Assembly (NCBI RefSeq): GCF_030546645.1
Contig: NZ_JAUOTO010000005.1
Span: 310,001 to 374,000, forward strand
Reading direction: 5' to 3'
From: Flavitalea plasmicola
GTDB taxonomy: Bacteria > Bacteroidota > Bacteroidia > Chitinophagales > Chitinophagaceae
Length of the DNA stretch: 64,000 nt
Numbering within the stretch: the first letter of the stretch is position 1; the number at the start of each line of letters is the position of its first letter. Shown piece by piece: positions 54,089 through 62,822 of this stretch. The position numbers were made by a program, and so were the translations under genes. The notes beneath the pieces are model-generated. The model was not told the origin of the DNA and did no database searches. It worked only from the letters and a program-made list of their open reading frames with translations.

Positions 54089-54826
54089 TTAATTATTAGG
54101 TGCGCCTGCCTTGATCCAGACCCTGATCTTGCTCAGCTCACAGGCCGGCAGGGGCTGTCCTCCCAGCGGCATGGCGTTGTATCCGCTGAGATGGCTGATG
54201 TCTCCCCATAATTTACCGGAGTTCACCTGCGCGAGGACATTGCCATAGGCTGTCAGGTCGACACCGCCGCCGGAGGGGGCGCTTCCACTGTGACATCCTG
54301 TGCACCAGGTGTGCAGGATGGAGGTGATGGTGACAGACCATGTGACGGCCGACGTGTCGCATGCGGCGGCGGTACAGCCGTTGTTGCGGGCCCCCTGGTT
54401 GATCCATTTTGACAGCAGGGCGACCTGGTCGGCTGTCAGGCCCGCATAACCGCGGGGCGGCATCGTGCTGGAGGAAATGACCTCGATGAGCTTGCTGCCG
54501 CCGGCATTGCCCGGCCGTACTATATTCCGGATACCCGCATAGGTATTCAGGGTATATTCACCTGCATCGCCACCTGTGAGACCATTGTGGCAGCCGCTTT
54601 GGGCACAGGAGGAACTCAGCAGGGGGAGTACGGACTGGGCGAAATACACGGTATCGGCGCTGCAGCTTTCTCCGCTGCCGCCGCCCGAACCCGGGACGGT
54701 ATCGGTGCCGCCTGTGTTTCCGCCACTGCCGGGCAGCGGTATTTCATGCCGGCAGGCGGGAAAACCTATCAGGACAATGATCCCTGCCACGAGGAGCGCG
54801 GCATAAATTAAATTCTTCATTTTCAT
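54089..54826 (-). CDS. Two-domain cytochrome-c-like lipoprotein with CX4CH and CxxCH motifs
   Basis: 245 residues, lipobox FPAC, then a Gly/Ser/Thr linker. Two cytochrome-like modules: the first has CAQSGCH (CX4CH) with STMPPRG, the second CTGCH (standard CxxCH) with NAMPLGG; Met in each MPP/MPLG could be the axial ligand. Likely an electron carrier on the periplasmic or outer surface. It is the first gene of the operon ending with DUF5777; the promoter must lie in the 158-base gap before the sigma factor gene. Confidence 0.82.
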   Translation of the reverse strand: MKMKNLIYAALLVAGIIVLIGFPACRHEIPLPGSGGNTGGTDTVPGSGGGSGESCSADTVYFAQSVLPLLSSSCAQSGCHNGLTGGDAGEYTLNTYAGIRNIVRPGNAGGSKLIEVISSSTMPPRGYAGLTADQVALLSKWINQGARNNGCTAAACDTSAVTWSVTITSILHTWCTGCHSGSAPSGGGVDLTAYGNVLAQVNSGKLWGDISHLSGYNAMPLGGQPLPACELSKIRVWIKAGAPNN

Positions 54827-54935
54827 AAGTTTAAATTGGATCGCGGCCGGCAGCTTAAGCGCATCCGCCTGCCTGTCCTATCTATGACAAAGCATCGGGC
54901 CGATGGTCGAGGTGGTGGGAGAATTATTTTTTGGG

Positions 54936-54949
54936 ATGACCTGGGTCAT
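54936..54949. promoter_or_regulatory. 14-base palindrome in a divergent promoter region
   Basis: ATGACC-TG-GGTCAT, arms of six bases, 36 bases before the sigma factor start and between divergent operons. Size and position fit a regulator site, but no factor can be named. Confidence 0.4.
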
Positions 54950-54984
54950 GTAAAATCTTGTGACTAAACTATAATATTGTCCGA

Positions 54985-55590
54985 ATGCAGGATGAAGCAA
55001 TATTATGGGAGCGGATAAGGCTGCGGGATGAGCTGGCCTTTGAAGCGTATTATAAGGAGCATCACCAGGCTTTCTACCTGATGGCCTGCCGGTATTTGCA
55101 TGATCCTGCATCGGCGCGGGAAGTGGTCAACGACGTTTTCATGAACCTTTGGCAAAAGGCGGATTCCATCCGGATAGAGACTTCTCTTAAGGCCTATATT
55201 TACAGGGCTGTCATCAACCGATGTATCAATGTACTGAACAAGCGGAAGAGGGATGCGGCGCAGATGAAGGCGGTCCGGGAACACCAGGCTGTGACGGAAG
55301 AGCATCGGCTGATGGAGGATAACGAGATGTGGCTGTTGATCTGCGAGGCCATCGACGGATTGCCCGAGCAATGCCGGAATGTATTCAGGATGAGCAGGTT
55401 CCAGAAGATGAAACAGCAGGAGATCGCTGATAGGCTGGGCATTTCCATCAAGACCGTCAAGTACCATATCACGCAGGCGTTGAAGCAGCTGTATCATGTC
55501 CTGGTGAGCCATGACATGTTGGGACTGCTGCTCCTGCATGGATTTATTTTTCACCTGGCGCCCCGACTGTCGTCCTTTTTGATTGTCTAA
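54985..55590 (+). CDS. ECF-type RNA polymerase sigma factor
   Basis: 201 residues. Region 2 (AFEAYYKEHHQAFYLMACRYLHDPASAREVVNDVFMNLWQK within residues 12-52) and region 4 (LPEQCRNVFRMSRFQKMKQQEIADRLGISIKTVKYHITQALKQL) are complete. This is the Bacteroidota sigma-70 expansion group found with FecR and TonB genes. A hydrophobic C-terminal tail (MLGLLLLHGFIFHLAP) is unusual in cytoplasmic sigma factors but seen in this group. FecR follows after 12 bases. Confidence 0.95.
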   Translation: MQDEAILWERIRLRDELAFEAYYKEHHQAFYLMACRYLHDPASAREVVNDVFMNLWQKADSIRIETSLKAYIYRAVINRCINVLNKRKRDAAQMKAVREHQAVTEEHRLMEDNEMWLLICEAIDGLPEQCRNVFRMSRFQKMKQQEIADRLGISIKTVKYHITQALKQLYHVLVSHDMLGLLLLHGFIFHLAPRLSSFLIV

Positions 55591-55602
55591 ATAGTAGATA
55601 CT

Positions 55603-56631
55603 ATGCATTCATCGCCTGAATATGACCATATACCCTGGCACCTGGTGTCCGCAGCGTTCCAGGGCTCCCTGACCCCGGAAGAGCAAAGGGGGTTGGAAGA
55701 ATGGCTTGCACTGCCCGGCAATCAGGAAATGTACCAGCGGCTGCAGCGGCTTTGGGAGCAGGGAATGGACTGGCATGAGCTTTACCGGCAGGCTAATACG
55801 GATGAAAGCTGGCTTGCCCTGCGGCAGCGGATGCATGCCTGGCAGGCGGGGCCTTCGCATGAAAAGACCTGGGGCAAGACCCTTTCTATCTGGCTCAGGA
55901 GCAGGATGGCCCGGGGGATGGCGGCAGCGGTGATTATCACAGCGATCGTATTTGCGGCCGACTGGTGGTTCACGACCCATCCATCCGGCGCCACGTATGA
56001 GAATACACTTCGTGCGGCGATGACAGTCAGCCTGCCCGACGGAACATCCGTCATCCTGCAGCCGGGAACAAAGATCCGGCTGGATAAGGGGTACAACAGC
56101 ACGGGCAGGACGGTGCTGTTGGAAAAAGGTATGGCTTTCTTCGGGGTGTCGGACAGGAGCAACCTGGCATTCGAAGTGAGCCTGGACGGCTTGCGTATCC
56201 GTGACATCGGCACCCGATTTTCCGTGCGGCAGACAAGCGACAGTATCCTTGTTGCCGTGCTCAGCGGTAAGGTGGCTTGTATCCAGGCCGCTACGGGCCA
56301 GTCCCGGCAGGTGGGGGAGGGCATGTCCCTGTCCTATGCGCTGGCAGGCAAGCGTTTTGGCCAGCCCGTGCTGACGGGGTTTGTCCGTGATAGCAGCCGT
56401 AACGTCCTCCGGTTCCAGGAAGCCGCCCTGTCCTCCGTGGTGGATGTCCTGGAGAAGATGACAGGCAGGACCATCCGGCTGGATGACCCTGCCCTTTCAG
56501 GGCTGAAGCTCACTGCCCGCCTGGATGGAGAAACATATGAAGATGCGATAAGGATCATCTGTATATCCCTGGATCTGACATATACAGAGGAGGGCGGCAC
56601 AGGGGTATTAAAACAGCGCGCGGGCAAATAA
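55603..56631 (+). CDS. FecR-type anti-sigma factor
   Basis: 342 residues. Cytoplasmic N-terminus (about 1-100), one membrane helix (about 104-125; MAAAVIITAIVFAADWWF), FecR domain (about 130-230; MTVSLPDGTSVILQPGTKIRLDKG, RDIGTRFSVRQTSDSILVAVLSGKV) and C-terminal DUF4974 (LSSVVDVLEKMTGRTIRLDDPALSG). It should hold the sigma factor inactive until the TonB receptor signals. The stop TAA is directly followed by the receptor ATG. Confidence 0.95.
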   Translation: MHSSPEYDHIPWHLVSAAFQGSLTPEEQRGLEEWLALPGNQEMYQRLQRLWEQGMDWHELYRQANTDESWLALRQRMHAWQAGPSHEKTWGKTLSIWLRSRMARGMAAAVIITAIVFAADWWFTTHPSGATYENTLRAAMTVSLPDGTSVILQPGTKIRLDKGYNSTGRTVLLEKGMAFFGVSDRSNLAFEVSLDGLRIRDIGTRFSVRQTSDSILVAVLSGKVACIQAATGQSRQVGEGMSLSYALAGKRFGQPVLTGFVRDSSRNVLRFQEAALSSVVDVLEKMTGRTIRLDDPALSGLKLTARLDGETYEDAIRIICISLDLTYTEEGGTGVLKQRAGK

Positions 56632-59238
56632 ATGAGGTGGAAAGTATTCTTACTATGTTCCTGCCTGCTGGCAGGAAGGACGTCAGCTGTGGCGCAGGAC
56701 GCCCCATTGTCCGGCACCACCATTACGCTGACCCTGAAAGATATCCCGCTGCGCGAAGCGCTGTTGCAGCTGGCGCGGCAGACGGGGTTGCGCCTGGACT
56801 ACAGTCCAGACCTGTTGCCGGCGGAAAAGCACGTGTCGCTGAGCGTCGTGAACATGCCATTGAACCAGTTCCTGGACCTCTTGCTGAAGGGCACCGGCCT
56901 GGAGTATACGCCGGTCGGACACGGTGTCGTCATTCGCCGGGAAACAGCGCTGTCCAGGATCACGATCAGCGGATTTATCAGGGATGGCCTGACGGACGAA
57001 CGGCTCATCGGGGCCTGCCTGTACCTGCCGCAGCTGCAGACGGGCGTTGTCACCAATGCATATGGATTTTATTCCATGACGGTGCCTGCGGCCGACTCGC
57101 TGGACATTGACCTCAGCTATGTCGGATACAAGCCCGTTTCCAGGCGGCTGGGCGCCCGACATGATATCGTGCTGGCGGCGGGGATGGAACACAACGATCA
57201 ACAGGAAGAAATGTCCGAAATGATCGTTTCTCCCAACGAAGGGGAGGGCAATATCACCAGGAACCGCACGTCGTCGGTGGACCTTTCTTCGGACATGCTG
57301 CGGACGGCCCCATCGGCGGGAGGGAACGGGGATATCATCCATTCGGTGCAGCTGTTGCCGGGCGTACAGGCTGGCATAGAGGGAATGACGGGGTATTCCG
57401 TGCGCGGCGGTAATACAGGACAGAACATTGTCCTGCTGGATGAGGCGGCTATATATAACCCCAGTCACCTGTTCGGCCTGGTCAGCATTTTCAACCCCGG
57501 CGCAGTGAAATATGCCAGCTTCATGAAAGGCGGGTTCCCGGCCTCCTACGGGGACCACATCAGCTCCGTACTGGATGTTGCGATGAAGGATGGGAGCAGC
57601 CAGGCGACGGGCGGGTCGGTGGAAGCAGGGACCATCGCTTCGGGAGGCATTTTGTACGGTCCGCTGTCCAGTGGGCGGTCGTCCTATTTTATCGCGGCCA
57701 GGCGCAGCATGATCGATGCCTGGCTCCATCCGCTGGCCGCCGGAAATTATTTCAGCAACTACTATTTTTATGATATCAATGCAAAGCTGAACTTCAGGCT
57801 CACGGGCCGCGACCGCCTTTTTGCGGGCATTTACAGGGGAATGGACAGGAACGACTATTCACATGATGGGTCCGTGGATGATGGTATCCGCTACCATATG
57901 GATTTTGGCAACTTCGCGGTATCCCTCCGGTGGAATCATCTATTCGGAAAGAAGCTCTTCTCCAATACTTCGGTCATTTACAATCACTATCATCAGCAGC
58001 TGTCGGCTGTCCAGCAAGGTTATTTCGCCGAACTCTATTCCGGCATCAGGGACATGAACCTGCAGAGCGACGTGACCTGGTACCTTTCTCCGCGGCATAA
58101 GCTGGGGACGGGCGCGGACCTGTTATACCAGACGTTGTTCCCGGCCTCCGTCTCCGACAAGGTGAGCGCTTTCAACTCCTACTTCCCCATCCATCCCTCC
58201 GAAGTACCTCAGAAGAATTCCCTGCGGGTGGCGGTATACGCGGGCGACGAGATGGAATGGGGACAGCGCTGGAAAATATACGCAGGCATCAGGGCGCCTT
58301 TTTATCATACGCCGCAGGTGCAATATGCTGACCTCGAGCCCAGGTTGTCCGTGTTGCACCTGTTCAGCAGCGTCACCAGCCTCAAAGTCTCTTATTCCCG
58401 CATGCACCAGTACAACCACCTCGTGCAAAGCTACAATGCCTCTTTCCCGGCCGAGATATGGATTGGCAGCAGCGTGCTGGTGCGTCCGCAGGTGAGCGAT
58501 GAATTTACCGCGGGGTTCTTCCGGAATTTCAGGGAGCATACGATCCAGGCCAGCATGGAGGTGTATTACAAGCGGATGGGCCATCAGTCCCTCTTCAAGG
58601 GCGCCACCAGTCCTGTCATCGACAACAGTTTGGAAGACAAACTGATCTTTGGAAAGGGGTGGAGCTATGGGGCGGAATGGATGATCCGCAAGAACAGGGG
58701 GCGATGGAAAGGCTGGCTGGCCTATGCATACGCCTACGCATGGCAGCGTTTCGATTCGCTGAACAGGGGCAAGGCTTTCCCATTCGCGCTGGACAGACGG
58801 CACAGCGTATATGCTTCCATGTCATATGACCTGGATCCGAAATGGAAGCTGTCGGCCGACTTTTTCATGACGGGCGGGCGGGCTTTTACCCTGCATTCCA
58901 GCCCCGCCAATGCTTCGGGCGGAACCAATCCCCTGTATGAGAACGAGCACGAAGATGACAACCCCGGTACACCCCCTGTACAGGACGAAACGAATAACTA
59001 CCGGCTCAGTCCCTACAACCGCCTGGACCTGGGTATTTCTTACAAGCGGACGCACCTGCGGCCCCGGACTTCCCGTCCGAGGGAGTCGCTGTGGACGCTG
59101 ACGGTGTACAACGTATATGCACGCTATAATACATTGTTCGCTTACAGGGCCATCGACCCCGTTACAAAGCAGGCGACAGCCAGGCAGGTGTCATTTATTC
59201 CTGTCATTCCCAGCCTGAGCTACAGGCTGTCCTTCTGA
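56632..59238 (+). CDS. TonB-dependent transducer with STN domain
   Basis: 868 residues. Signal peptide (ending SAVAQ), STN signalling domain (about 28-85; LTLKDIPLREALLQLARQTGL) that would contact FecR, CarboxypepD_reg-like domain (about 105-185), plug (about 215-320) with NIVLLDEAAIYNPSHLFGLVSIFN and GGFPASYGDHISSVLD, and the barrel to the terminal SLSYRLSF. No SusD gene follows, so the ligand is not clearly a glycan. Last gene of the sigma/FecR/receptor operon. Confidence 0.93.
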   Translation: MRWKVFLLCSCLLAGRTSAVAQDAPLSGTTITLTLKDIPLREALLQLARQTGLRLDYSPDLLPAEKHVSLSVVNMPLNQFLDLLLKGTGLEYTPVGHGVVIRRETALSRITISGFIRDGLTDERLIGACLYLPQLQTGVVTNAYGFYSMTVPAADSLDIDLSYVGYKPVSRRLGARHDIVLAAGMEHNDQQEEMSEMIVSPNEGEGNITRNRTSSVDLSSDMLRTAPSAGGNGDIIHSVQLLPGVQAGIEGMTGYSVRGGNTGQNIVLLDEAAIYNPSHLFGLVSIFNPGAVKYASFMKGGFPASYGDHISSVLDVAMKDGSSQATGGSVEAGTIASGGILYGPLSSGRSSYFIAARRSMIDAWLHPLAAGNYFSNYYFYDINAKLNFRLTGRDRLFAGIYRGMDRNDYSHDGSVDDGIRYHMDFGNFAVSLRWNHLFGKKLFSNTSVIYNHYHQQLSAVQQGYFAELYSGIRDMNLQSDVTWYLSPRHKLGTGADLLYQTLFPASVSDKVSAFNSYFPIHPSEVPQKNSLRVAVYAGDEMEWGQRWKIYAGIRAPFYHTPQVQYADLEPRLSVLHLFSSVTSLKVSYSRMHQYNHLVQSYNASFPAEIWIGSSVLVRPQVSDEFTAGFFRNFREHTIQASMEVYYKRMGHQSLFKGATSPVIDNSLEDKLIFGKGWSYGAEWMIRKNRGRWKGWLAYAYAYAWQRFDSLNRGKAFPFALDRRHSVYASMSYDLDPKWKLSADFFMTGGRAFTLHSSPANASGGTNPLYENEHEDDNPGTPPVQDETNNYRLSPYNRLDLGISYKRTHLRPRTSRPRESLWTLTVYNVYARYNTLFAYRAIDPVTKQATARQVSFIPVIPSLSYRLSF

Positions 59239-59288
59239 TAAAGCCATTTTCATCAACATTTGTAAATGTTTACTTCTTCGAGGCGTCC

Positions 59289-59296
59289 TACTTTTG
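59289..59296 (+). promoter_or_regulatory. Predicted -7 promoter element (TACTTTTG)
   Basis: Exact match to the Bacteroidota TAnnTTTG element, 39 bases before the VOC gene start. No -33 TTTG is seen at the usual 19-20 base distance; the nearest TTG is 26 bases upstream. Confidence 0.5.
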
Positions 59297-59334
59297 CCTT
59301 GTCAAATAAATATTCACCTTTTCAAACTTAAACA

Positions 59335-59745
59335 ATGGCAAGCAAGATCTTTGTAAACCTGCCGGTGAAGAACCTCAGCAGATCGGTGGAATTCTTTACA
59401 ACGCTGGGCTTTAGCTTCAACCCCCAGTTCACGAGCGAAACCTCCACCTGTATGGTGATCTCGGACAGCATCTTTGTAATGCTCATGGAAGAGGCGCGGT
59501 TTGCCGAAGCGGCAAAAAAACCGGTGTCCAATGCGGCTGCATCTACGGAAGTAATCATAGCTTTAGATGCGGAAAGCCGAACGGAGGTGGATGACCTCGT
59601 AAAAAAAGCGGCGGAGGCGGGCGGCGCGGTGTCGGATAACAAAATGGATCACGGCTTTATGTACCTGCATGGCTTCCAGGACCTGGACGGACATCTGTGG
59701 GAAATATGCTGGATGGACATGCAGGCGTTCCTCAATAATAATTAA
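59335..59745 (+). CDS. VOC-family (glyoxalase-like) protein
   Basis: 136 residues. Two beta-alpha-beta-beta-beta modules: SKIFVNLPVKNLSRSVEFFTTLGFSFNPQFT and the C-terminal GFMYLHGFQDLDGHLWEICWMD with the usual DxDGHxWE end. Similar proteins are described as lactoylglutathione lyase-like or extradiol-dioxygenase-like; substrate unknown. The next gene (Crp/Fnr) starts 6 bases after the stop, so the three genes to 60863 look like one operon. Confidence 0.9.
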   Translation: MASKIFVNLPVKNLSRSVEFFTTLGFSFNPQFTSETSTCMVISDSIFVMLMEEARFAEAAKKPVSNAAASTEVIIALDAESRTEVDDLVKKAAEAGGAVSDNKMDHGFMYLHGFQDLDGHLWEICWMDMQAFLNNN

Positions 59746-59751
59746 AAGACG

Positions 59752-60324
59752 ATGCAACATTTCTGGGATAAGATCAACACCTACGGCAAATTGTCGGACG
59801 AAGCGAAGCTGGCCTGGGAGGGCATCCTGAAGGAGCGTACCTATGACAAGGATGCTTTCTTCCTGCAGGAAGGCCAGGTGCCAAGGACGGTGGCGTTCGT
59901 GTCGAAAGGGCTCTTCTCTCAATACTTCAGCGCCGAAAATGGGGACACCGTCATCAAGCGGTTCTTCCCGGAAGGTTATTTTGTGGCCTCCACCAGCGCG
60001 CTGTTGATGAATGCTCCCAGCATGTTTACGATCAAGGCCCTGGAACCCAGTGTCGTCATAGAATACAACTTTCAGGAATTTAAAAGGCTTATAACGCAGT
60101 TCCCTGAAATAGCTGGATTCTATATCCGATATATGGAACTCCATTGGATCATCGAGAAGGAGCCGTTGGAGGTCTCTTTCCGATATGATACGGCAAAAAC
60201 AAGATACCTGAATTTCTTAAGAAGCTATCCCAAGCTCGAAGCCCGGCTGAAGCAGCACGAGATCGCCGCTTACCTCGGTGTCACACCTACGCAACTGAGC
60301 AGGATCCGGAGCGAGCTGCCATAA
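59752..60324 (+). CDS. Crp/Fnr-family transcriptional regulator
   Basis: 190 residues. Cyclic-nucleotide-binding-like domain (KDAFFLQEGQVPRTVAFVSKGLFSQYF ... GYFVASTSALLMNAPSMFTIKALEPS) without the full phosphate-binding cassette of Crp, then a helix-turn-helix (LKQHEIAAYLGVTPTQLSRIRSELP). No iron-sulfur cysteines are present. Bacteroidota relatives often regulate their neighbours in response to unidentified small molecules. Confidence 0.9.
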   Translation: MQHFWDKINTYGKLSDEAKLAWEGILKERTYDKDAFFLQEGQVPRTVAFVSKGLFSQYFSAENGDTVIKRFFPEGYFVASTSALLMNAPSMFTIKALEPSVVIEYNFQEFKRLITQFPEIAGFYIRYMELHWIIEKEPLEVSFRYDTAKTRYLNFLRSYPKLEARLKQHEIAAYLGVTPTQLSRIRSELP

Positions 60325-60347
60325 GGACGGCAAATAAAATCATTTTT

Positions 60348-60863
60348 ATGCAACAACAAGATGCACTGCAAGACGTGCTGGAGGACCGGTCTGTCGTCGT
60401 GCGACCGGACGAAGGCGAAAGTATTACGTTCAATGGAGGAAAGATCACCTTAAAGGTCACCAGCGACCTGACAAAGGACCAGCTGGGATTATACGAGATA
60501 AGGCTGGACCCGGGCGTGGTTGGCGCTCAATTACACTACCACCGCTTCATGGACGAGCTCTTTATCGTAAGCAAAGGGAAAATGACCATCCAGGTGGGAG
60601 AAAGGGAAATAACAGCGGGAGCGGGGGCCGTTGTTTACGTGCCCCGCTATACCCCGCATGGTTTTCGCAACAATTCGGAAGAAGAGGCGGTGATTACGCT
60701 GCTGTTCAATCCCGGACAAAGCAGGGAAGGGTTTTTCCGGGGGCTGGGGGAAATTTTGAACACCCAGCCCGTCGATCCCGCAAAGTTCCTGCGGCTGTAT
60801 CAGAAGTATGACAGCTACCCGGTGGATACGGGAAATTTCATGCCCGAACGAAAGGGATCGTGA
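60348..60863 (+). CDS. Cupin-domain protein
   Basis: 171 residues. Cupin motif 1 is LHYHRFMDELFIVSKGKM (HxH...E metal ligands) and motif 2 is VYVPRYTPHGFRN with the third His. The C-terminal 50 residues are helical. Metal-binding cupins include isomerases and dioxygenases; no specific reaction can be assigned. It follows the Crp/Fnr gene by 23 bases. Confidence 0.88.
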   Translation: MQQQDALQDVLEDRSVVVRPDEGESITFNGGKITLKVTSDLTKDQLGLYEIRLDPGVVGAQLHYHRFMDELFIVSKGKMTIQVGEREITAGAGAVVYVPRYTPHGFRNNSEEEAVITLLFNPGQSREGFFRGLGEILNTQPVDPAKFLRLYQKYDSYPVDTGNFMPERKGS

Positions 60864-60903
60864 CGATCTTCTTCGACGTAAAACAGGGGCGGCACCGGCC
60901 GGC

Positions 60904-61290
60904 TCAGGCTGTTGTCGCCGCCTTGTCTTTTGTCTTTTTATCCATGAACTTATCCAGCATGTCCGGAAGTTTTTCAAAGACAGAGGAAAGGCCTTTGGCA
61001 TTGCGCGTGGGCAGGAAAGAGATCTGGTCTCCGCGCGTGACGAGGAAGCCGATGGGTTCTACGCCCACCCCTCCGCCGGCGCCGCCTCCCGTGCCTTCAC
61101 CGGCGCCTTTGCCTTGTGCATCGCCTTTTCCTTCTCCTCCGCCGTAGCCAAGCCCCATGCCGAACTTGATAACGGGCACGCAGGTGAATTCTCCTAATTG
61201 GAACGACTGGCCTACGACCGTCTCGGTCTTTGCTTCCGTCTTGAGGAATTCGGTCAGCTTTTGAACCTGGTCATCAAAATTGAAAGACAT
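60904..61290 (-). CDS. GerW/YtfJ-family protein
   Basis: 128 residues with the GerW pattern GQSFQLGEFTCVPVIKFGMGLGYGGGEG, a Gly-rich loop (about 52-76) and VGVEPIGFLVTRGDQISFLPT. In Bacillus the ytfJ product is needed for germination, but the family is widespread in non-sporulating bacteria with unknown role. The gene before it on the same strand resembles ytfI, the same order as in Bacillus. Confidence 0.85.
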   Translation of the reverse strand: MSFNFDDQVQKLTEFLKTEAKTETVVGQSFQLGEFTCVPVIKFGMGLGYGGGEGKGDAQGKGAGEGTGGGAGGGVGVEPIGFLVTRGDQISFLPTRNAKGLSSVFEKLPDMLDKFMDKKTKDKAATTA

Positions 61291-61315
61291 AGTTGTAAGA
61301 TTTAAGTGTGAAGAA

Positions 61316-61867
61316 TCAGATACCGCGCGCTGTCCAGGCTTTAAGCATACGCCAGGGCGTATTGCTTAACCGAAGCAGCAGATAGTTCTCTTCCAGGAAA
61401 TTGATACGGACGGACCTTCCGGGGGGGTAGGGATAAAAGTTCAGGGGGTATAGTTGGGCGTTCATCACGGGGTCGGAGGTGTCGAGCGCTATTTCCATCC
61501 GGACGATGCGGAAGGTCCTTAGCACCCGCAGGCCTTTCAGGAGCAGTTGCTTCGTCTTTCGCCGCCGGCGTGTCCGTGGTTTTTTGCGGGCCCCTGGCTT
61601 TTTTTTACCGTCTGCTGCGACCTGTTTGTCGCTGCCGGCCTTTGCCGGGTGCGCTCCCAGGCGCCAGGTGTGTTGATAGAAGTAAGTTTTTACGCTTATC
61701 CAGCCGACCCCCTCTGCATAGGTGATGCGCAGGGTGACCAGCCTTTTCCATTCCATTCTTATTTCCGGCAAACGCGTATCCGCTTCGATGATCAGCGGCG
61801 ACAGGAGCAGCCAGCCCAGCATCAGAAGGAAAAGGAGAACCAGCGTAAGAAGGATTGTCATACGCAA
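61316..61867 (-). CDS. DUF2953-like (YtfI-like) membrane-anchored protein
   Basis: 183 residues (or 181 from the ATG at 61861). One N-terminal membrane helix (MTILLTLVLLFLLMLGWLLLSPL), a basic linker (KKKPGARKKPRTRRRRKTK) and a beta domain including MEIALDTSDPVMNAQLYPLNFYPYPPG. The DUF2953 match is by pattern and by the neighbouring ytfJ-like gene. It is 25 bases upstream of the GerW gene, so the two are probably co-transcribed. Confidence 0.68.
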   Translation of the reverse strand: MRMTILLTLVLLFLLMLGWLLLSPLIIEADTRLPEIRMEWKRLVTLRITYAEGVGWISVKTYFYQHTWRLGAHPAKAGSDKQVAADGKKKPGARKKPRTRRRRKTKQLLLKGLRVLRTFRIVRMEIALDTSDPVMNAQLYPLNFYPYPPGRSVRINFLEENYLLLRLSNTPWRMLKAWTARGI

Positions 61868-61964
61868 AATTAAGCAACGGCCCTGGCGGGAGAATGATGC
61901 CCGTCATCATCGACGGTGATTCTCGTTGGCTTGGATGGTTGCAGGGCGATGGTGGTTAGGTTGC

Positions 61965-62780
61965 TTAATGGGCACTACTCCCGGTGGGCGCCCTGCCGAA
62001 CTTCTTCTTATAAGAATGCGAGAAATGGGAAAGGCTTTCGAATCCCAGGTCAAGGTAGATCGCAGATGGTTTTTTATTTTTATTTTCTATCAAGTGCCGG
62101 GCTTCCGTCAGCCTTCTTTCCTGCAGCCACTGCCGGGGCGGCATGCCGAATAATTTCTGGAAGTCACGCTTGAACCCTGCAAGGCTTCTCCCTGTGAGTT
62201 GCGCAAATTTTTCAACCGGGATGTTGAAATGAAAATTACCGAGCATGAATTTTTCCAGGTCGATCTTATGGGGTTCGGAAAAGTCGAACAGGAATTCCCT
62301 GAGAGCGGGCATGGTATACAGCAGCAGCTGTATCGCCTCTCTTACTTTTAACATACCTACCGCAGTGGTGATCTTTTCCTCCGAATGACGGACATAAGGT
62401 ATCACGGACTGGAAAAAGCCACGCAAAAAATCGTTCCCGGGAATAAGAATGTTGCCGGGGCCTGTATACTTTTCCCCTATTTCGATCTGCTCCTCCAGGG
62501 CAAATTTCCTGAGCATATCTTCCTGCAGGCAAATGACAATGGTTTGGTAATCCTCACCGTCCAGCGGCATCTTGGTAATTTCTCCCAGTTGATTTTTCCG
62601 GATCAGCAACATTTCGCCGCGACCCATGGAGATCCTCTGGTCAGCGGTCTCCAGTGTAAACTGGCCTGACACCTGTAATACCAGCGTGTTGTGTCCAAAA
62701 AATCCCACCTTCTCCTTTCTCATGGCCGAGAGATAGGCGTAAAATATCACGCCGGGGACTATTTCAGTTGGATTTGTCAT
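61965..62780 (-). CDS. AraC-family transcriptional regulator
   Basis: 271 residues. N-terminal cupin-like domain (LVLQVSGQFTLETADQRISMGRGEMLLIRKNQLG), C-terminal two-part helix-turn-helix (VEKFAQLTGRSLAGFKRDFQKLFGMPPRQWL; AIYLDLGFESLSHFSHSYKKKFGRAP). It is followed upstream by the aldo/keto reductase gene on the same strand, 42 bases away, a possible target or operon partner. Confidence 0.92.
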   Translation of the reverse strand: MTNPTEIVPGVIFYAYLSAMRKEKVGFFGHNTLVLQVSGQFTLETADQRISMGRGEMLLIRKNQLGEITKMPLDGEDYQTIVICLQEDMLRKFALEEQIEIGEKYTGPGNILIPGNDFLRGFFQSVIPYVRHSEEKITTAVGMLKVREAIQLLLYTMPALREFLFDFSEPHKIDLEKFMLGNFHFNIPVEKFAQLTGRSLAGFKRDFQKLFGMPPRQWLQERRLTEARHLIENKNKKPSAIYLDLGFESLSHFSHSYKKKFGRAPTGSSAH

Positions 62781-62822
62781 CAGGCAAAGGTATTAAATCG
62801 ACGAGGCATATTTGCAGGCCCC

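Noticed and set aside
59752-60324. FNR-type oxygen sensor
   Set aside because: No cluster of cysteines for an iron-sulfur centre, so it is described only as Crp/Fnr family.
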